The notes beneath the pieces are model-generated. The model worked only from the letters and a program-made list of their open reading frames with translations. It made no database searches and was not told where the DNA came from. Positions 1 through 8,067 of a DNA stretch of 34,762 nt are shown piece by piece. The stretch's first letter is position 1, and the number at the start of each line of letters is the position of its first letter. Source of the DNA: Hyphomicrobiales bacterium (GTDB taxonomy: Bacteria; Pseudomonadota; Alphaproteobacteria; Rhizobiales; Methyloligellaceae); assembly GCA_028280515.1 (NCBI GenBank), contig JANQLP010000012.1, positions 1 to 34,762 on the forward strand, in the 5' to 3' direction. The translations under genes were made by a program, and so were the position numbers.

Positions 1-69
1 GACGCCCATAACAAGGCCCTTCTTGCCTTCCATCAAGGGTCTCGGGGATGCAATGTCTTTCTCGGTCAT
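1..69 (-). CDS. fabI: Enoyl-ACP reductase FabI, N-terminus only (runs off the left edge)
   Basis: The reverse strand opens with an ATG at 69 and encodes 23 residues ending in MEGKKGLVMGV. This is the first beta strand and start of the glycine-rich nucleotide-binding loop typical of FabI, the NADH-dependent enoyl-ACP reductase that completes each round of type II fatty acid elongation. An AGG-containing ribosome binding site lies about 7 bases upstream. The gene lies 66 bases after the fabB stop on the same strand, giving the order fabA-fabB-fabI known from other alphaproteobacteria, and that context makes the call safe despite the short piece. Catalytic residues lie outside the window and cannot be checked. 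Confidence 0.85.
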   Translation of the reverse strand, partial: MTEKDIASPRPLMEGKKGLVMGV

Positions 70-135
70 GGCTGTTACCTGGCACTTGAACCTAGTTCTG
101 TCGTCAGTCGGCGGCCGCCTGTCTTTCTCCGCTAG

Positions 136-1353
136 CTATGCCTCGAAGCGCTTGAAAACAAGTGTGGCGTTGGTACCGCCGAAACCAAAACTGTTGGACA
201 TGACGCAATTCACGTCCGCGTTGTCCTCTCTTTCGCGCAAGATCGGCATGTCGGCCATATCCGGATCGAGGTCCTCGATGTTGGCCGATTCGCACAGGAA
301 ACCGTTGTTCATCATGATCAGCGAATAGATGGATTCCTGCACGCCCGTCGCCCCGAGCGAATGTCCGGTCAGGGACTTGGTGGCGCTGATCTTCGGAACA
401 TCATTACCGAAAACCTCTCGGATTGCCTCGATTTCGCGGATATCGCCTACCGGCGTCGAGGTGCCGTGTGGATTGATGTAGTCGATCTTGCAGTCGACAC
501 CGTCCATGGCCATTCTCATGCAGCGCACCGCGCCTTCGCCGGACGGCTGCACCATGTCGAACCCGTCGGAATTTGCCCCATATCCGACGATTTCGCCGTA
601 GATCTTGGCGCCGCGTGCCTTTGCGCGTTCCAGTTCCTCAAGGACGACGACGCCTGCGCCGCCGGCAATGACGAAGCCGTCACGATTGACGTCATAGGCG
701 CGGCTCGCGGTTGCGGGCGTATCGTTGAACTTTGAAGACATGGCATTCATGCCGTCGAACAGGACCGAAAGCGTCCAGTCGAGCTCTTCGCTGCCGCCGG
801 CAAAAACAACGTCCTGCTTGCCCCACTGGATGAGTTCCGCCCCGTTGCCGATGCAGTGGGCGGATGTCGAGCAGGCGGATGAGATGGTGTAGTTCACGCC
901 GCGAATCTTGAACGGCGTCGCGAGGGTTGCCGATGCGGTCGAACTCATCGACTTCGGCACCTCGAACGGTCCGACCTTCTTGGGACCGCGCTCGCGGGCC
1001 GTGTCCGCAGACCATACGATCGAGTGGGTGGACGGGCCGCCGGAGCCCATCACGAGCCCGGTGCGCTCATGCGAGACTTCGTCCTCGCCGAGGCCGGAAT
1101 CCTGTATCGCCTGCTCCATGGCGATGTAGTTCCAGGCGGAGCCCGCGCCCATGAAGCGGCGGACCTTGCGGTCAAGCACTTCTTCCCAGTCTAGCCGCGG
1201 CGCACCGTGGACCTGAGAGCGGAAGCCCATTTCCGCATATTCGGGCGCCTTGACGATGCCCGACTTGGCCTCACGCAGTGACGCCGTCACCTCCTGAACG
1301 TTATTGCCGATCGAGGAGACGATCCCCATGCCGGTGATCACCACACGTCTCAT
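136..1353 (-). CDS. fabB: 3-oxoacyl-ACP synthase I FabB
   Basis: 405 residues, the usual length for a KAS I/II condensing enzyme. FabB condenses malonyl-ACP with acyl-ACP and is needed to elongate the cis-unsaturated intermediate made by FabA. The Cys-His-His triad is visible: C161 in [11 protein letters not shown]296 in NPHGTSTP and H331 in [10 protein letters not shown]. The C-terminal [12 protein letters not shown] motif of thiolase-fold synthases is also present. The ATG at 1353 has an AAAGGA ribosome binding site. It lies 84 bases downstream of fabA and is followed by fabI, so the three are probably co-transcribed. Assignment to FabB rather than FabF rests on the fabA linkage and the H-H triad type. 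Confidence 0.95.
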   Translation of the reverse strand: MRRVVITGMGIVSSIGNNVQEVTASLREAKSGIVKAPEYAEMGFRSQVHGAPRLDWEEVLDRKVRRFMGAGSAWNYIAMEQAIQDSGLGEDEVSHERTGLVMGSGGPSTHSIVWSADTARERGPKKVGPFEVPKSMSSTASATLATPFKIRGVNYTISSACSTSAHCIGNGAELIQWGKQDVVFAGGSEELDWTLSVLFDGMNAMSSKFNDTPATASRAYDVNRDGFVIAGGAGVVVLEELERAKARGAKIYGEIVGYGANSDGFDMVQPSGEGAVRCMRMAMDGVDCKIDYINPHGTSTPVGDIREIEAIREVFGNDVPKISATKSLTGHSLGATGVQESIYSLIMMNNGFLCESANIEDLDPDMADMPILREREDNADVNCVMSNSFGFGGTNATLVFKRFEA

Positions 1354-1437
1354 GCACTTCGTCCTTTAAGGTCCCCGAAACTCTCCGCCGGAAGGCGGAC
1401 GTTGATCCCGCGCGTCAAACCGTCGCGCAGGCACAGC

Positions 1438-1965
1438 TCATGCGCTCGCGCCACTTGCGGATTCATCGAAAAGACCGACCCGCAGGTCGTTTGCCGAATA
1501 GATGGGCTCACCGTCGGCCTTGAGCAGCCCGTCGCCGGTCCCAAGCGTGAACCTGCGCCGGATGACGCGTTTGAGTTCCACGACATATTCGAGTTTCGTC
1601 ACGGTCGGCTCGACCATGCCGCTGAACTTCACCTCGCCAACGCTGAGCGCGCGGCCCTTTCCGGGCGCGCCCAGCCAGCCGAGGAAAAACCCGAGCATCT
1701 GCCACAGCGCGTCAAGCCCGAGGCAGCCGGGCATGACCGGATCCCCCTTGAAATGGCAGGGAAAAAACCAAAGATCAGGCTTGATGTCGAACTCGGCAAC
1801 GATGATTCCCCTGCCGTGGGTGCCGCCCTCTTCCGCGATCTTCGATATCCTGTCGAACATCAGCATCGGCGGCAGTGGTAGCTGGGCGTTGCCTTCACCA
1901 AACAGCTCGCCACGCCCGCAGGCGAGCAAATCCTCATATTCGTAACTCGAACGGCGTTCCGACAT
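1438..1965 (-). CDS. fabA: 3-hydroxydecanoyl-ACP dehydratase/isomerase FabA
   Basis: 175 residues, full length for FabA. The enzyme dehydrates 3-hydroxydecanoyl-ACP and isomerises trans-2- to cis-3-decenoyl-ACP, which opens the anaerobic route to unsaturated fatty acids. The hot-dog-fold active site is seen in [20 protein letters not shown], with catalytic H71 and D85. It is the first gene of the leftward fabA-fabB-fabI group. The divergent neighbour is irr, with 200 bases between the fabA start and the preferred irr start. The operon promoter should lie in that gap, but I see no strong consensus promoter. Confidence 0.95.
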   Translation of the reverse strand: MSERRSSYEYEDLLACGRGELFGEGNAQLPLPPMLMFDRISKIAEEGGTHGRGIIVAEFDIKPDLWFFPCHFKGDPVMPGCLGLDALWQMLGFFLGWLGAPGKGRALSVGEVKFSGMVEPTVTKLEYVVELKRVIRRRFTLGTGDGLLKADGEPIYSANDLRVGLFDESASGASA

Positions 1966-2165
1966 ATTTTATAATCCCGCAATAGGTGCGGCATATCCTC
2001 CGTTGAATGGCCTGTTTCCTAACACACTCCGATTTGCATCAAAAGCCTGCGGCGTGCCGAATGAAACATGGCGTCAACCATTGCGTTTCACCCGTATTGC
2101 AGGAATGCGCGGAAAACTATATTGTTTCGACGGAAATAGCTTGTCGAAACTGGAATAGCGTCATT

Positions 2166-2582
2166 ATGGCTCACGGAACGGCGGAAAAATCCATTCCTGA
2201 TCTGCTGCGCGATGCGGGACTGCGCCCGACGCGTCAGCGGGTTTCTCTTGCAGAACTCCTGTTCGCCAAGGGCGATCGGCACCTGACGGCCGAGCGTCTG
2301 CATGAAGAAGCGGTCAATCACAACGTTCCGGTGTCTCTCGCCACCGTCTACAACACCCTGCACCAGTTCACCCAGGTTGGTCTGCTGCGCGAGGTGGCGG
2401 TCGAGGGATCGAAGACCTATTTCGACACAAACACCTCGAACCACTACCATTTCTTCTGCGAACGGGATGGCATTCTGATGGACATCCCGACCGATGAACT
2501 GGTCGTGCAGGGGCTGCCCGAGCCGCCGGAAGGCATGGAGATTTCCCGGGTCGACGTGCTTGTGCGGTTGACGGAGAAATAG
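2166..2582 (+). CDS. irr: Fur-family iron response regulator Irr
   Basis: 138 residues from the ATG at 2166. An open frame continues back to 2007, but the extra 53 residues do not look like an Irr N-terminus, and the family starts shortly before the LLRDAGLRPTRQRVSL helix. The winged-helix recognition segment VSLATVYNTLHQF, the EGSKTYFDTN strand and the C-terminal LPEPPEGMEI are hallmarks of rhizobial Irr, which senses iron through haem status and represses or activates iron and haem genes. The His cluster, HHH in the Bradyrhizobium protein, reads NHYHFF here. No GCPWH-type haem regulatory motif is seen near the N-terminus, as in many Irr proteins outside Bradyrhizobium. It is divergent from fabA. 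Confidence 0.92.
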   Translation: MAHGTAEKSIPDLLRDAGLRPTRQRVSLAELLFAKGDRHLTAERLHEEAVNHNVPVSLATVYNTLHQFTQVGLLREVAVEGSKTYFDTNTSNHYHFFCERDGILMDIPTDELVVQGLPEPPEGMEISRVDVLVRLTEK

Positions 2583-2619
2583 GTTTTGCGGTGGCCGATC
2601 CGGCGCCGCGCTTTCACTG

Positions 2620-3183
2620 CTATTCGAGTTCCTCGTCCCGATAGACGCCCCACAGGCGTTCCTGCTTGATCCATCCGGTATAGTCGCCGACGGTGAAGTT
2701 GCACCAGGTGCCCGTGCACTCGTGCACCGAACCGAGGACGCCCGGCTGAAGCTGTGCAACGGCCTTGGATGAACTCGAGGCGCGCGTGCGGAGGGGAATG
2801 GGCTGCGGCTCCTTGCTCCAGGGCATCACAAGCGCCGTACGGCGGCCCGACAGCAGTGCGTGGAAGACCCAGCCTTCCGAGCCTTCGCTGTCGCGGATCT
2901 GGCGCCAGTTCTCGAACTCGTCGACGATTTCGACCGGAAGTCCGGCGCGGGAGAACACCCAGGAGACCGCATGTTCGGTACTCGGGCCCTTGCGCACATT
3001 GACCCGGTTTGACTTCAGACTGACAAAGCGCGGCACCTGAAGGCCACTCGCGCCGACCTTCACGGCCGCCTGGCGCTGGTCCTGCTGCGCCCCCGCCTGG
3101 TGGCCGAGACCAAGTGTCAGGCATAGGGCAACCATGCCGAGCGCCAGGTTTCGCGCACGCCTAGGTCGATTGATCGTGATCAT
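2620..3183 (-). CDS. Exported SH3-domain protein
   Basis: About 187 residues from the ATG at 3183; an in-frame ATG at 3219 would add 12. A basic N-terminus (NRPRRARN) is followed by a hydrophobic core and an AGA cleavage site near residue 32, so it is probably exported to the periplasm. The mature part holds two bacterial SH3 units. The first, about residues 50-115, contains SNRVNVRKGPSTEHAVSWVF and EGWVFHALLSG. The second is a degenerate repeat with PIPLRTRASSSSKAVAQL and GYTGWIKQERLWG-like features. Such proteins are thought to bind cell wall peptides, but the substrate is unknown. It converges with irr, is divergent from the dehydrogenase at 3433, and runs on in the same open frame antisense to that gene; I treat that extension as spurious. 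Confidence 0.82.
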   Translation of the reverse strand: MITINRPRRARNLALGMVALCLTLGLGHQAGAQQDQRQAAVKVGASGLQVPRFVSLKSNRVNVRKGPSTEHAVSWVFSRAGLPVEIVDEFENWRQIRDSEGSEGWVFHALLSGRRTALVMPWSKEPQPIPLRTRASSSSKAVAQLQPGVLGSVHECTGTWCNFTVGDYTGWIKQERLWGVYRDEELE

Positions 3184-3432
3184 GGATGCCGTTTGTCTAT
3201 GCCTGTTATCCCGCGTCATGCGAAACCTGCGTCGAATTCCGCTGTCTAGCATTGCGATAAAAAGGTGAACGGAACATGGCCAACAGGTCATTACGTCCTT
3301 TGTTATATCGGGACCATTCTGATAGACAAGGCGGCGCGTGGAACCGGTATTTGCGCGACGTCCCGTTTGCTTGAAAGCGACGCTTGAACGGGCCGCGCCA
3401 GGTTCGGCAGTTGAATTGAGTGGAGAAGAGGG

Positions 3433-4425
3433 ATGCCCACCAAAAAACCGCTGGTTGTTGTGACCCGCCGGCTTCCGGATGTGGTGGAAACGCGGATGCG
3501 CGAGCTGTTCAACGCGGAGCTGAACATCGACGACCATCCCATGTCGCGCGAAGAGCTCATCGCGGCGGTGGGCAAGGCGGAGGTCCTTGTGCCGACGGTC
3601 ACCGATCGGATCGATTCGAGCGTGCTCAGCCAGGCCGGCGATCAGCTCAAGCTCATCGCCAACTTCGGTACCGGCGTCGACAACATCGATCTCGAAACGG
3701 CTCGAAACCGTGGCATCATCGTCACCAACACGCCCGGCGTGCTCACTGAGGACACGGCGGACATGACCATGGCGCTCATCCTGGCTGTTCCGCGGCGTCT
3801 TGCCGAAGGCACCAGCTTTCTCAAGAACCCGGAAAACAAGTGGGACGGCTGGTCGCCAACATGGATGCTCGGCCACAGGATATTCGGGAAGCGCCTTGGC
3901 ATCATCGGCATGGGCCGGATCGGCCAAGCCGTCGCGCGCCGTGCCAAGGCCTTCGGCCTGCAAATCCACTATCATAACCGTCACAAGGTTGCGGCGGAAG
4001 TCGAGGAGGAACTGGAGGCGACCTACTGGGACAGTCTCGACCAGATGCTGGCGCGCATGGACATCGTGTCGGTGAATTGCCCGCACACCCCGGCAACCTT
4101 TCATCTGCTCTCCGCGCGCCGGCTGAAGCTGCTCAAACCGTCCGCCTATCTGGTCAACACGGCACGCGGCGAAGTGATTGACGAGAATGCGCTGGCACGC
4201 ATGATCGAGGCCGGCCAGATCGCAGGCGCGGGGCTCGACGTGTTCGAGAATGAACCGGCGATCAATCCGAAGTTGCTGCACAGCAATCAGGTTGTGGTGC
4301 TGCCCCATCTTGCCTCGGCGACGATCGAGGGCCGGATCGATATGGGCGAAAAGGTTATCATCAACATCAAGACCTTCCTCGACGGCCATTCGCCGCCGGA
4401 CCGGGTCCATCAGGCAATGCTTTAG
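3433..4425 (+). CDS. D-isomer-specific 2-hydroxyacid dehydrogenase (glyoxylate/hydroxypyruvate reductase type)
   Basis: 330 residues, full length. The Rossmann signature GMGRIG at 159-164 and the catalytic trio R245 (NTARGEV), E272 (DVFENEP) and H292 (LPHLAS) are present. The end of the second beta strand reads YHNRHK, with no acidic residue to bind the adenosine ribose. That favours NADPH and fits glyoxylate/hydroxypyruvate reductases better than phosphoglycerate dehydrogenases; there is also no ACT domain. The likely reaction is glyoxylate to glycolate or hydroxypyruvate to glycerate. The ATG at 3433 follows a GAAGAGGG ribosome binding site. It stands alone on the + strand and converges with the aldo/keto reductase 18 bases downstream. 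Confidence 0.88.
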   Translation: MPTKKPLVVVTRRLPDVVETRMRELFNAELNIDDHPMSREELIAAVGKAEVLVPTVTDRIDSSVLSQAGDQLKLIANFGTGVDNIDLETARNRGIIVTNTPGVLTEDTADMTMALILAVPRRLAEGTSFLKNPENKWDGWSPTWMLGHRIFGKRLGIIGMGRIGQAVARRAKAFGLQIHYHNRHKVAAEVEEELEATYWDSLDQMLARMDIVSVNCPHTPATFHLLSARRLKLLKPSAYLVNTARGEVIDENALARMIEAGQIAGAGLDVFENEPAINPKLLHSNQVVVLPHLASATIEGRIDMGEKVIINIKTFLDGHSPPDRVHQAML

Positions 4426-4443
4426 GCAGAAGTCCGTCCTGCT

Positions 4444-5415
4444 CTAGATCTGTTCCTCGCGTCGATCGGTCGCCGGTGGCGGCGTGCGCGAGAGCGCCGC
4501 GATTTCCTCGTGCAGGTCGTTATCCATGTCGATCTCGACCGAGGTCAGGGACGGCTCGAGCTGTTCCAGATTGCGGGCGCCGATGATCGGGCATGTCACC
4601 GCCGGATGGGCGGCTGCCCAGGCGACCGCGAGGCTGACCGGATGGTTGCCCCTGTCTTTTGCCAGTGCAGTGAACTTCTCCGCCGTCTCGAACACCCACT
4701 CCTCGCCGTAGCGCTTCTCATATTCCTTGTTGGACATGATGCGGCCGGCGTCGGGCCGCGTCTTGACGCCGTACTTGCCGCTCAACAGACCGCCGCCGAC
4801 GGGTGAATAGGTGATGACGCCGAGTTCCTCGGCCAGCGCCATGGGGAACATCTCGACCTCGGACTGGCGCTTGACGAGAGAATACATGGGCTGAATGACG
4901 TCGATGCGCGGCCAGCCGTGCCGTTCGGTGATCCCGAGAGACTTTGAGATCTGCCAGGCGGCCCAGTTGCTGGCGCCGAGATGGAGAACCTTCCCGTCGC
5001 TCACGAGTTTCTCGAGCGCGCGCAGGGTCTCCTCCAGCGGGACATCGGGGTCCCAGCGGTGCATGAACAGCACGTCGAGCCGGTCCGTGCCGAGACGCCG
5101 CAGGCTGGCCTCGACGGCGCGCAGAATGTGGCGGCGGTTGCCGCCGCGCGCATTCACATCGTCGGCCATCGGGTTGAAGCACTTCGACGTGATGATCAAC
5201 TCGTCGCGTTCGTCGCGGATCAGCTTTCCGAGAATGATCTCCGCCTTGCCTTTCGAATAGGCGTCGGCGCAATCGAAGAAGTTGATACCCGCGTCGCGGC
5301 AGGCCTTGTACATCGTGGCCGATTCGTCCTCGGTGGCATCGCCCCCGAACGACATTGTTCCGAAACACAATTGCGACACCTGAAGGCCGGTGCGGCCGAG
5401 CCATTTGAACTGCAT
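4444..5415 (-). CDS. Aldo/keto reductase
   Basis: 323 residues from the ATG at 5415, chosen because GGAGGGAGCAG directly precedes it; the open frame continues 68 residues upstream without family similarity. It is a TIM-barrel NADPH-dependent oxidoreductase with the tetrad D48 and Y53 (FDCADAYSKG), K78 (IITSKC) and H119 (VLFMHRWD). The SPVGGGLLSGKY and PIIGARNLEQLE segments of the nucleotide site are also present. The sequence type resembles the YajO/IolS-like general stress AKRs; the substrate is not evident. It is 164 bases downstream of the alpha-hydroxy-acid oxidase on the same strand, so the two may share a transcript, although the gap is long. Confidence 0.9.
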   Translation of the reverse strand: MQFKWLGRTGLQVSQLCFGTMSFGGDATEDESATMYKACRDAGINFFDCADAYSKGKAEIILGKLIRDERDELIITSKCFNPMADDVNARGGNRRHILRAVEASLRRLGTDRLDVLFMHRWDPDVPLEETLRALEKLVSDGKVLHLGASNWAAWQISKSLGITERHGWPRIDVIQPMYSLVKRQSEVEMFPMALAEELGVITYSPVGGGLLSGKYGVKTRPDAGRIMSNKEYEKRYGEEWVFETAEKFTALAKDRGNHPVSLAVAWAAAHPAVTCPIIGARNLEQLEPSLTSVEIDMDNDLHEEIAALSRTPPPATDRREEQI

Positions 5416-5579
5416 CTGCTCCCTCCACGCGCACTTGATTTGCGGACTGACGTTGTCAGACGCTTTCTTATCGTCCGGACGCCAGTGCGGCAATGCGGGC
5501 CGGCATGAAACAATATCTCCCGCGGCCCGAACCTTGCGCCTGGCGTGCGCTCGCTCGAAAGACCATTGGCGAGTGAGCG

Positions 5580-6659
5580 TTAGTACCCTTCGTCGATCAG
5601 CGGAAATGCCGGATGCCAACCGGCGAAGAACGGCGGCGGCGCGTCGACCAGGTAGGACGTGTCGAGCTCCTTGTAGGACGTGACGCCGAGCATGCCGAGG
5701 GTGCCCTCGATTTCCGCTTCCAGGAGCTCCAGCATCCGTACGACGCCATCCTCGCCCCCCGCCGCTGCCGCCAGGCCCTGCAGACGGCCGATGCCGACGG
5801 CGTCGGCGCCGAGCGCCATCGCCTTGACAATATCGGTGCCGCGCAGGAACGCCCCGTCGACGATTGTCCGGCAGCGGCCATCCAGCGCTTCGACGATGTC
5901 CCTTAGGACCGCCGCCGAGCCGAGGCCGTGATCGAGCTGGCGCCCGCCATGGTTCGAGACGTAAACGACGTCAACGCCTGCATCTGCCGCGATCAACGCA
6001 TCCTCCGCGGTTGCGATCCCCTTGAGAATGATCGGGCAGTCGAACTTGCTTCGAATGCGCTCGATGTCACTCCAGGCGAACCGGCGCTGATACTCATGGG
6101 CGACACCGTGCCGCTGGGAGGTCGGTTGATACCGCCTCGCCTTGTCACGCTCACGCCGCCCGTAATAGTCGAGGTCGACGGTGAAACAGACCGCGATGTA
6201 GTTCAACCCGATCGCCTGCGCGACCAGATCGTCCACCCAGTCCGGATCGCCGCGGACATAGATCTGGAAGATCTTGGGGTAATCCTTGGCCGCCTCGGCG
6301 ACCGCTTCGACGCCCGGTGCACAGACCGAGCTCAACATGTGGAGACAGCCGAACCGCGCGGCAGCCCGTGTCGGAACGGCGCCGCCGCCCTCGACGAAAT
6401 CCTGCATCGAGCCAATCGGCGCAAGAATGACCGGCAACCGGAACCGGTGGCTGAGGAACTCCGTGCCGCAGTCCACATCGAGCACGTCGCGCAGCACGCG
6501 TGGGCGAAAGCCGAGCGAATCGAGCGCCAGACGGTTGCGCCGGTGGGTGGTCTCGGTTTCCGCCGCCCCCATCAGGTAATCCCAGCTTCCCTCGGAGATG
6601 TTCTTGCGCGCGGGTTCCACGAACTCGTGCATGACCTCGAACGTGTTCTTTTTTTCCAT
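5580..6659 (-). CDS. FMN-dependent alpha-hydroxy-acid oxidase/dehydrogenase
   Basis: 359 residues of the LldD/glycolate oxidase family. A TIM barrel binds FMN and oxidises an L-2-hydroxy acid to the 2-oxo acid. The active-site lysine is K213 (IILKGI), and SNHGGRQLD carries the catalytic H237 and substrate-binding R240. The VDGAFLRGTDIVKAMALGADAVGIGR phosphate-binding stretch is intact (written here in two parts: VDGAFLRGTD and ADAVGIGR). The usual substrate-binding arginine and tyrosine of the N-terminal half are less clear, so lactate, glycolate or mandelate cannot be distinguished. The start ATG at 6659 lies in an A-rich context with only a weak ribosome binding site. It follows the MoeB-type gene by 48 bases. 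Confidence 0.9.
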   Translation of the reverse strand: MEKKNTFEVMHEFVEPARKNISEGSWDYLMGAAETETTHRRNRLALDSLGFRPRVLRDVLDVDCGTEFLSHRFRLPVILAPIGSMQDFVEGGGAVPTRAAARFGCLHMLSSVCAPGVEAVAEAAKDYPKIFQIYVRGDPDWVDDLVAQAIGLNYIAVCFTVDLDYYGRRERDKARRYQPTSQRHGVAHEYQRRFAWSDIERIRSKFDCPIILKGIATAEDALIAADAGVDVVYVSNHGGRQLDHGLGSAAVLRDIVEALDGRCRTIVDGAFLRGTDIVKAMALGADAVGIGRLQGLAAAAGGEDGVVRMLELLEAEIEGTLGMLGVTSYKELDTSYLVDAPPPFFAGWHPAFPLIDEGY

Positions 6660-6707
6660 TTTTTGAGGCTCGTCTTTTTGTGGATGATGCGGGCGAATGC
6701 CCGGTGA

Positions 6708-7541
6708 TTACGCGTCGCAGACCTCGCTCGGCTGCGCGTTCGCATGAATGGACAGATCGGTGATCGTGGGCGCTTCGCCGCTGAGCGGATTGCCCGGGTC
6801 CCAGGACACGTTCACGTTTTCGAAGCGGCAGGCGCGGGCATCGTAGATCAGAAGGCGTCCCGCCATGGACTCGCCGACGCCGATCAGTTCTTTCAGCACT
6901 TCGACCGCCTGCAGCGTGCCCATGACGCCGGCAATCGCGCCGAGGATGCCCACCTCGGAGCAGTTGGCGACGGTGCCCGGCGGCGGCGCCTCGGGAAAAA
7001 TGCACCTGTAGCTCGGAAACGGCTTGCCGTCCTCGCCGGGTTCGAACGCGCGGAAGGTGGTGAGATACCCGTCGAACGGCCCGAGGGCCGCAAACACAAG
7101 CGGGCGCCTGGCGAAATAGCAGGCATCGTTGGTGAGATACCGCGTGGCAAAATTATCGGACCCGTCGGCAACGATGTCATAGGACGAAATGACCTCAAGA
7201 GCGTTCTGCGCGGTCAGACGCTCGGCATGCGGTTGCACTTTGACATGCGGGTTCAGGCGGGAAATGGCCTCGGCGGCGCTTTCGGTCTTGAGGGCGCCCA
7301 CCTGATCGGTGTCGTGGATCACCTGGCGCTGCAGATTGTCGAGACTGACGTGATCATCGTCGATGATGCCGATGGTCCCGACCCCGGCAGCCGCCAGATA
7401 CATGAGCAGCGGAGACCCGAGCCCACCGGCGCCGACAACGAGCACCTTCGACTCCTTGAGTTTCTGCTGACCCTGACCGCCTACTTCGTGAAGCACGAGG
7501 TGGCGTTTGTAACGGTCGATCTCTTCCGGGGTGAGCTTCAT
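6708..7541 (-). CDS. moeB: MoeB/ThiF/HesA-family sulfur-carrier adenylyltransferase
   Basis: 277 residues, an E1-like enzyme that adenylates the C-terminal Gly-Gly of a sulfur carrier protein (MoaD or ThiS) with ATP. The nucleotide-binding GAGGLGSP is at 38-44, the acidic DDDHVSLDNLQRQ segment follows, and DGSDNFATRYLTND provides the Mg-binding aspartate. C194 in NCSEVGILG matches the conserved mid-protein cysteine of MoeB. The two CxxC pairs that bind structural zinc in Escherichia coli MoeB are not intact: the first reads PSYRC (only C180 remains), and the second region (DPGNPLSGEAPTI) has no cysteine. No moaD, thiS or rhodanese domain is attached, so the partner is unknown. The moeB symbol is a family-level call. 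Confidence 0.82.
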   Translation of the reverse strand: MKLTPEEIDRYKRHLVLHEVGGQGQQKLKESKVLVVGAGGLGSPLLMYLAAAGVGTIGIIDDDHVSLDNLQRQVIHDTDQVGALKTESAAEAISRLNPHVKVQPHAERLTAQNALEVISSYDIVADGSDNFATRYLTNDACYFARRPLVFAALGPFDGYLTTFRAFEPGEDGKPFPSYRCIFPEAPPPGTVANCSEVGILGAIAGVMGTLQAVEVLKELIGVGESMAGRLLIYDARACRFENVNVSWDPGNPLSGEAPTITDLSIHANAQPSEVCDA

Positions 7542-7593
7542 AACCCTACTGATACTCCAAACCCGCGTGCGTCCGCCAGAGCGGAGACCGCGT

Positions 7594-8067
7594 TCAGCCG
7601 GTCCCGGTCGAGCCGAACCCTCCCGAACCGCGGCTGCTGGCGTTCAAGTGTGCCACCTCGACCAGTGTGACGCGCAGCACGGGCTGAACCACCATCTGGG
7701 CGATGCGCATGCCGCGCTCGACCGTGAACGGCTCGGTCCCGAGATTTGTCAGGAGGACTTTTACTTCACCGCGGTAGTCCGCATCAATCGTCCCCGGCGT
7801 GTTCAGAACGGTGACGCCGTGCTTGTGGGCGAGGCCGGACCGCGGGCGGACCTGAGCCTCGTAACCGTCTGGAAGTTCCATCGCGAACCCCGTCGGCACC
7901 AGCGCGCGCGCGCCCGGAGAGAGTTCAAGGGGCTCGTTCTCGGGTACCGCGGCGGCCAGGTCCATGCCTGCGGCGGATGCGCTTTGCTGTTTCGGCAGCG
8001 GCAGACCCGCACCGTGTTCCAGACGCTGCATATTCACGTGAACGGTGTCCTGGTTTCCTCCGCTCAT
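7594..8067 (-). CDS. dut: dUTP diphosphatase Dut
   Basis: 157 residues, a trimeric all-beta dUTPase that hydrolyses dUTP to dUMP and PPi, keeping uracil out of DNA and feeding dTMP synthesis. Conserved motifs appear in order: AGMDLAA (I), [11 protein letters not shown] (II), [14 protein letters not shown] (III, catalytic D within IDADYRG), [10 protein letters not shown] (IV) and the C-terminal glycine-rich arm [11 protein letters not shown] (V). Its ATG at 8067 overlaps the coaBC stop by four bases (ATGA), so translation is probably coupled. The coaBC-dut pairing is common in proteobacteria. Confidence 0.96.
   Translation of the reverse strand: MSGGNQDTVHVNMQRLEHGAGLPLPKQQSASAAGMDLAAAVPENEPLELSPGARALVPTGFAMELPDGYEAQVRPRSGLAHKHGVTVLNTPGTIDADYRGEVKVLLTNLGTEPFTVERGMRIAQMVVQPVLRVTLVEVAHLNASSRGSGGFGSTGTG

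Noticed and set aside
2097-2123. TTGCAG and TATATT boxes upstream of irr
   Set aside because: Spacing is only 15 bases and no supporting operator is visible; too weak to list as a promoter.
3184-4410. Long upstream extension of the SH3 gene opposite the hydroxyacid dehydrogenase
   Set aside because: The signal peptide fixes the real start near 3183-3219; the extension is antisense to a well-conserved enzyme.
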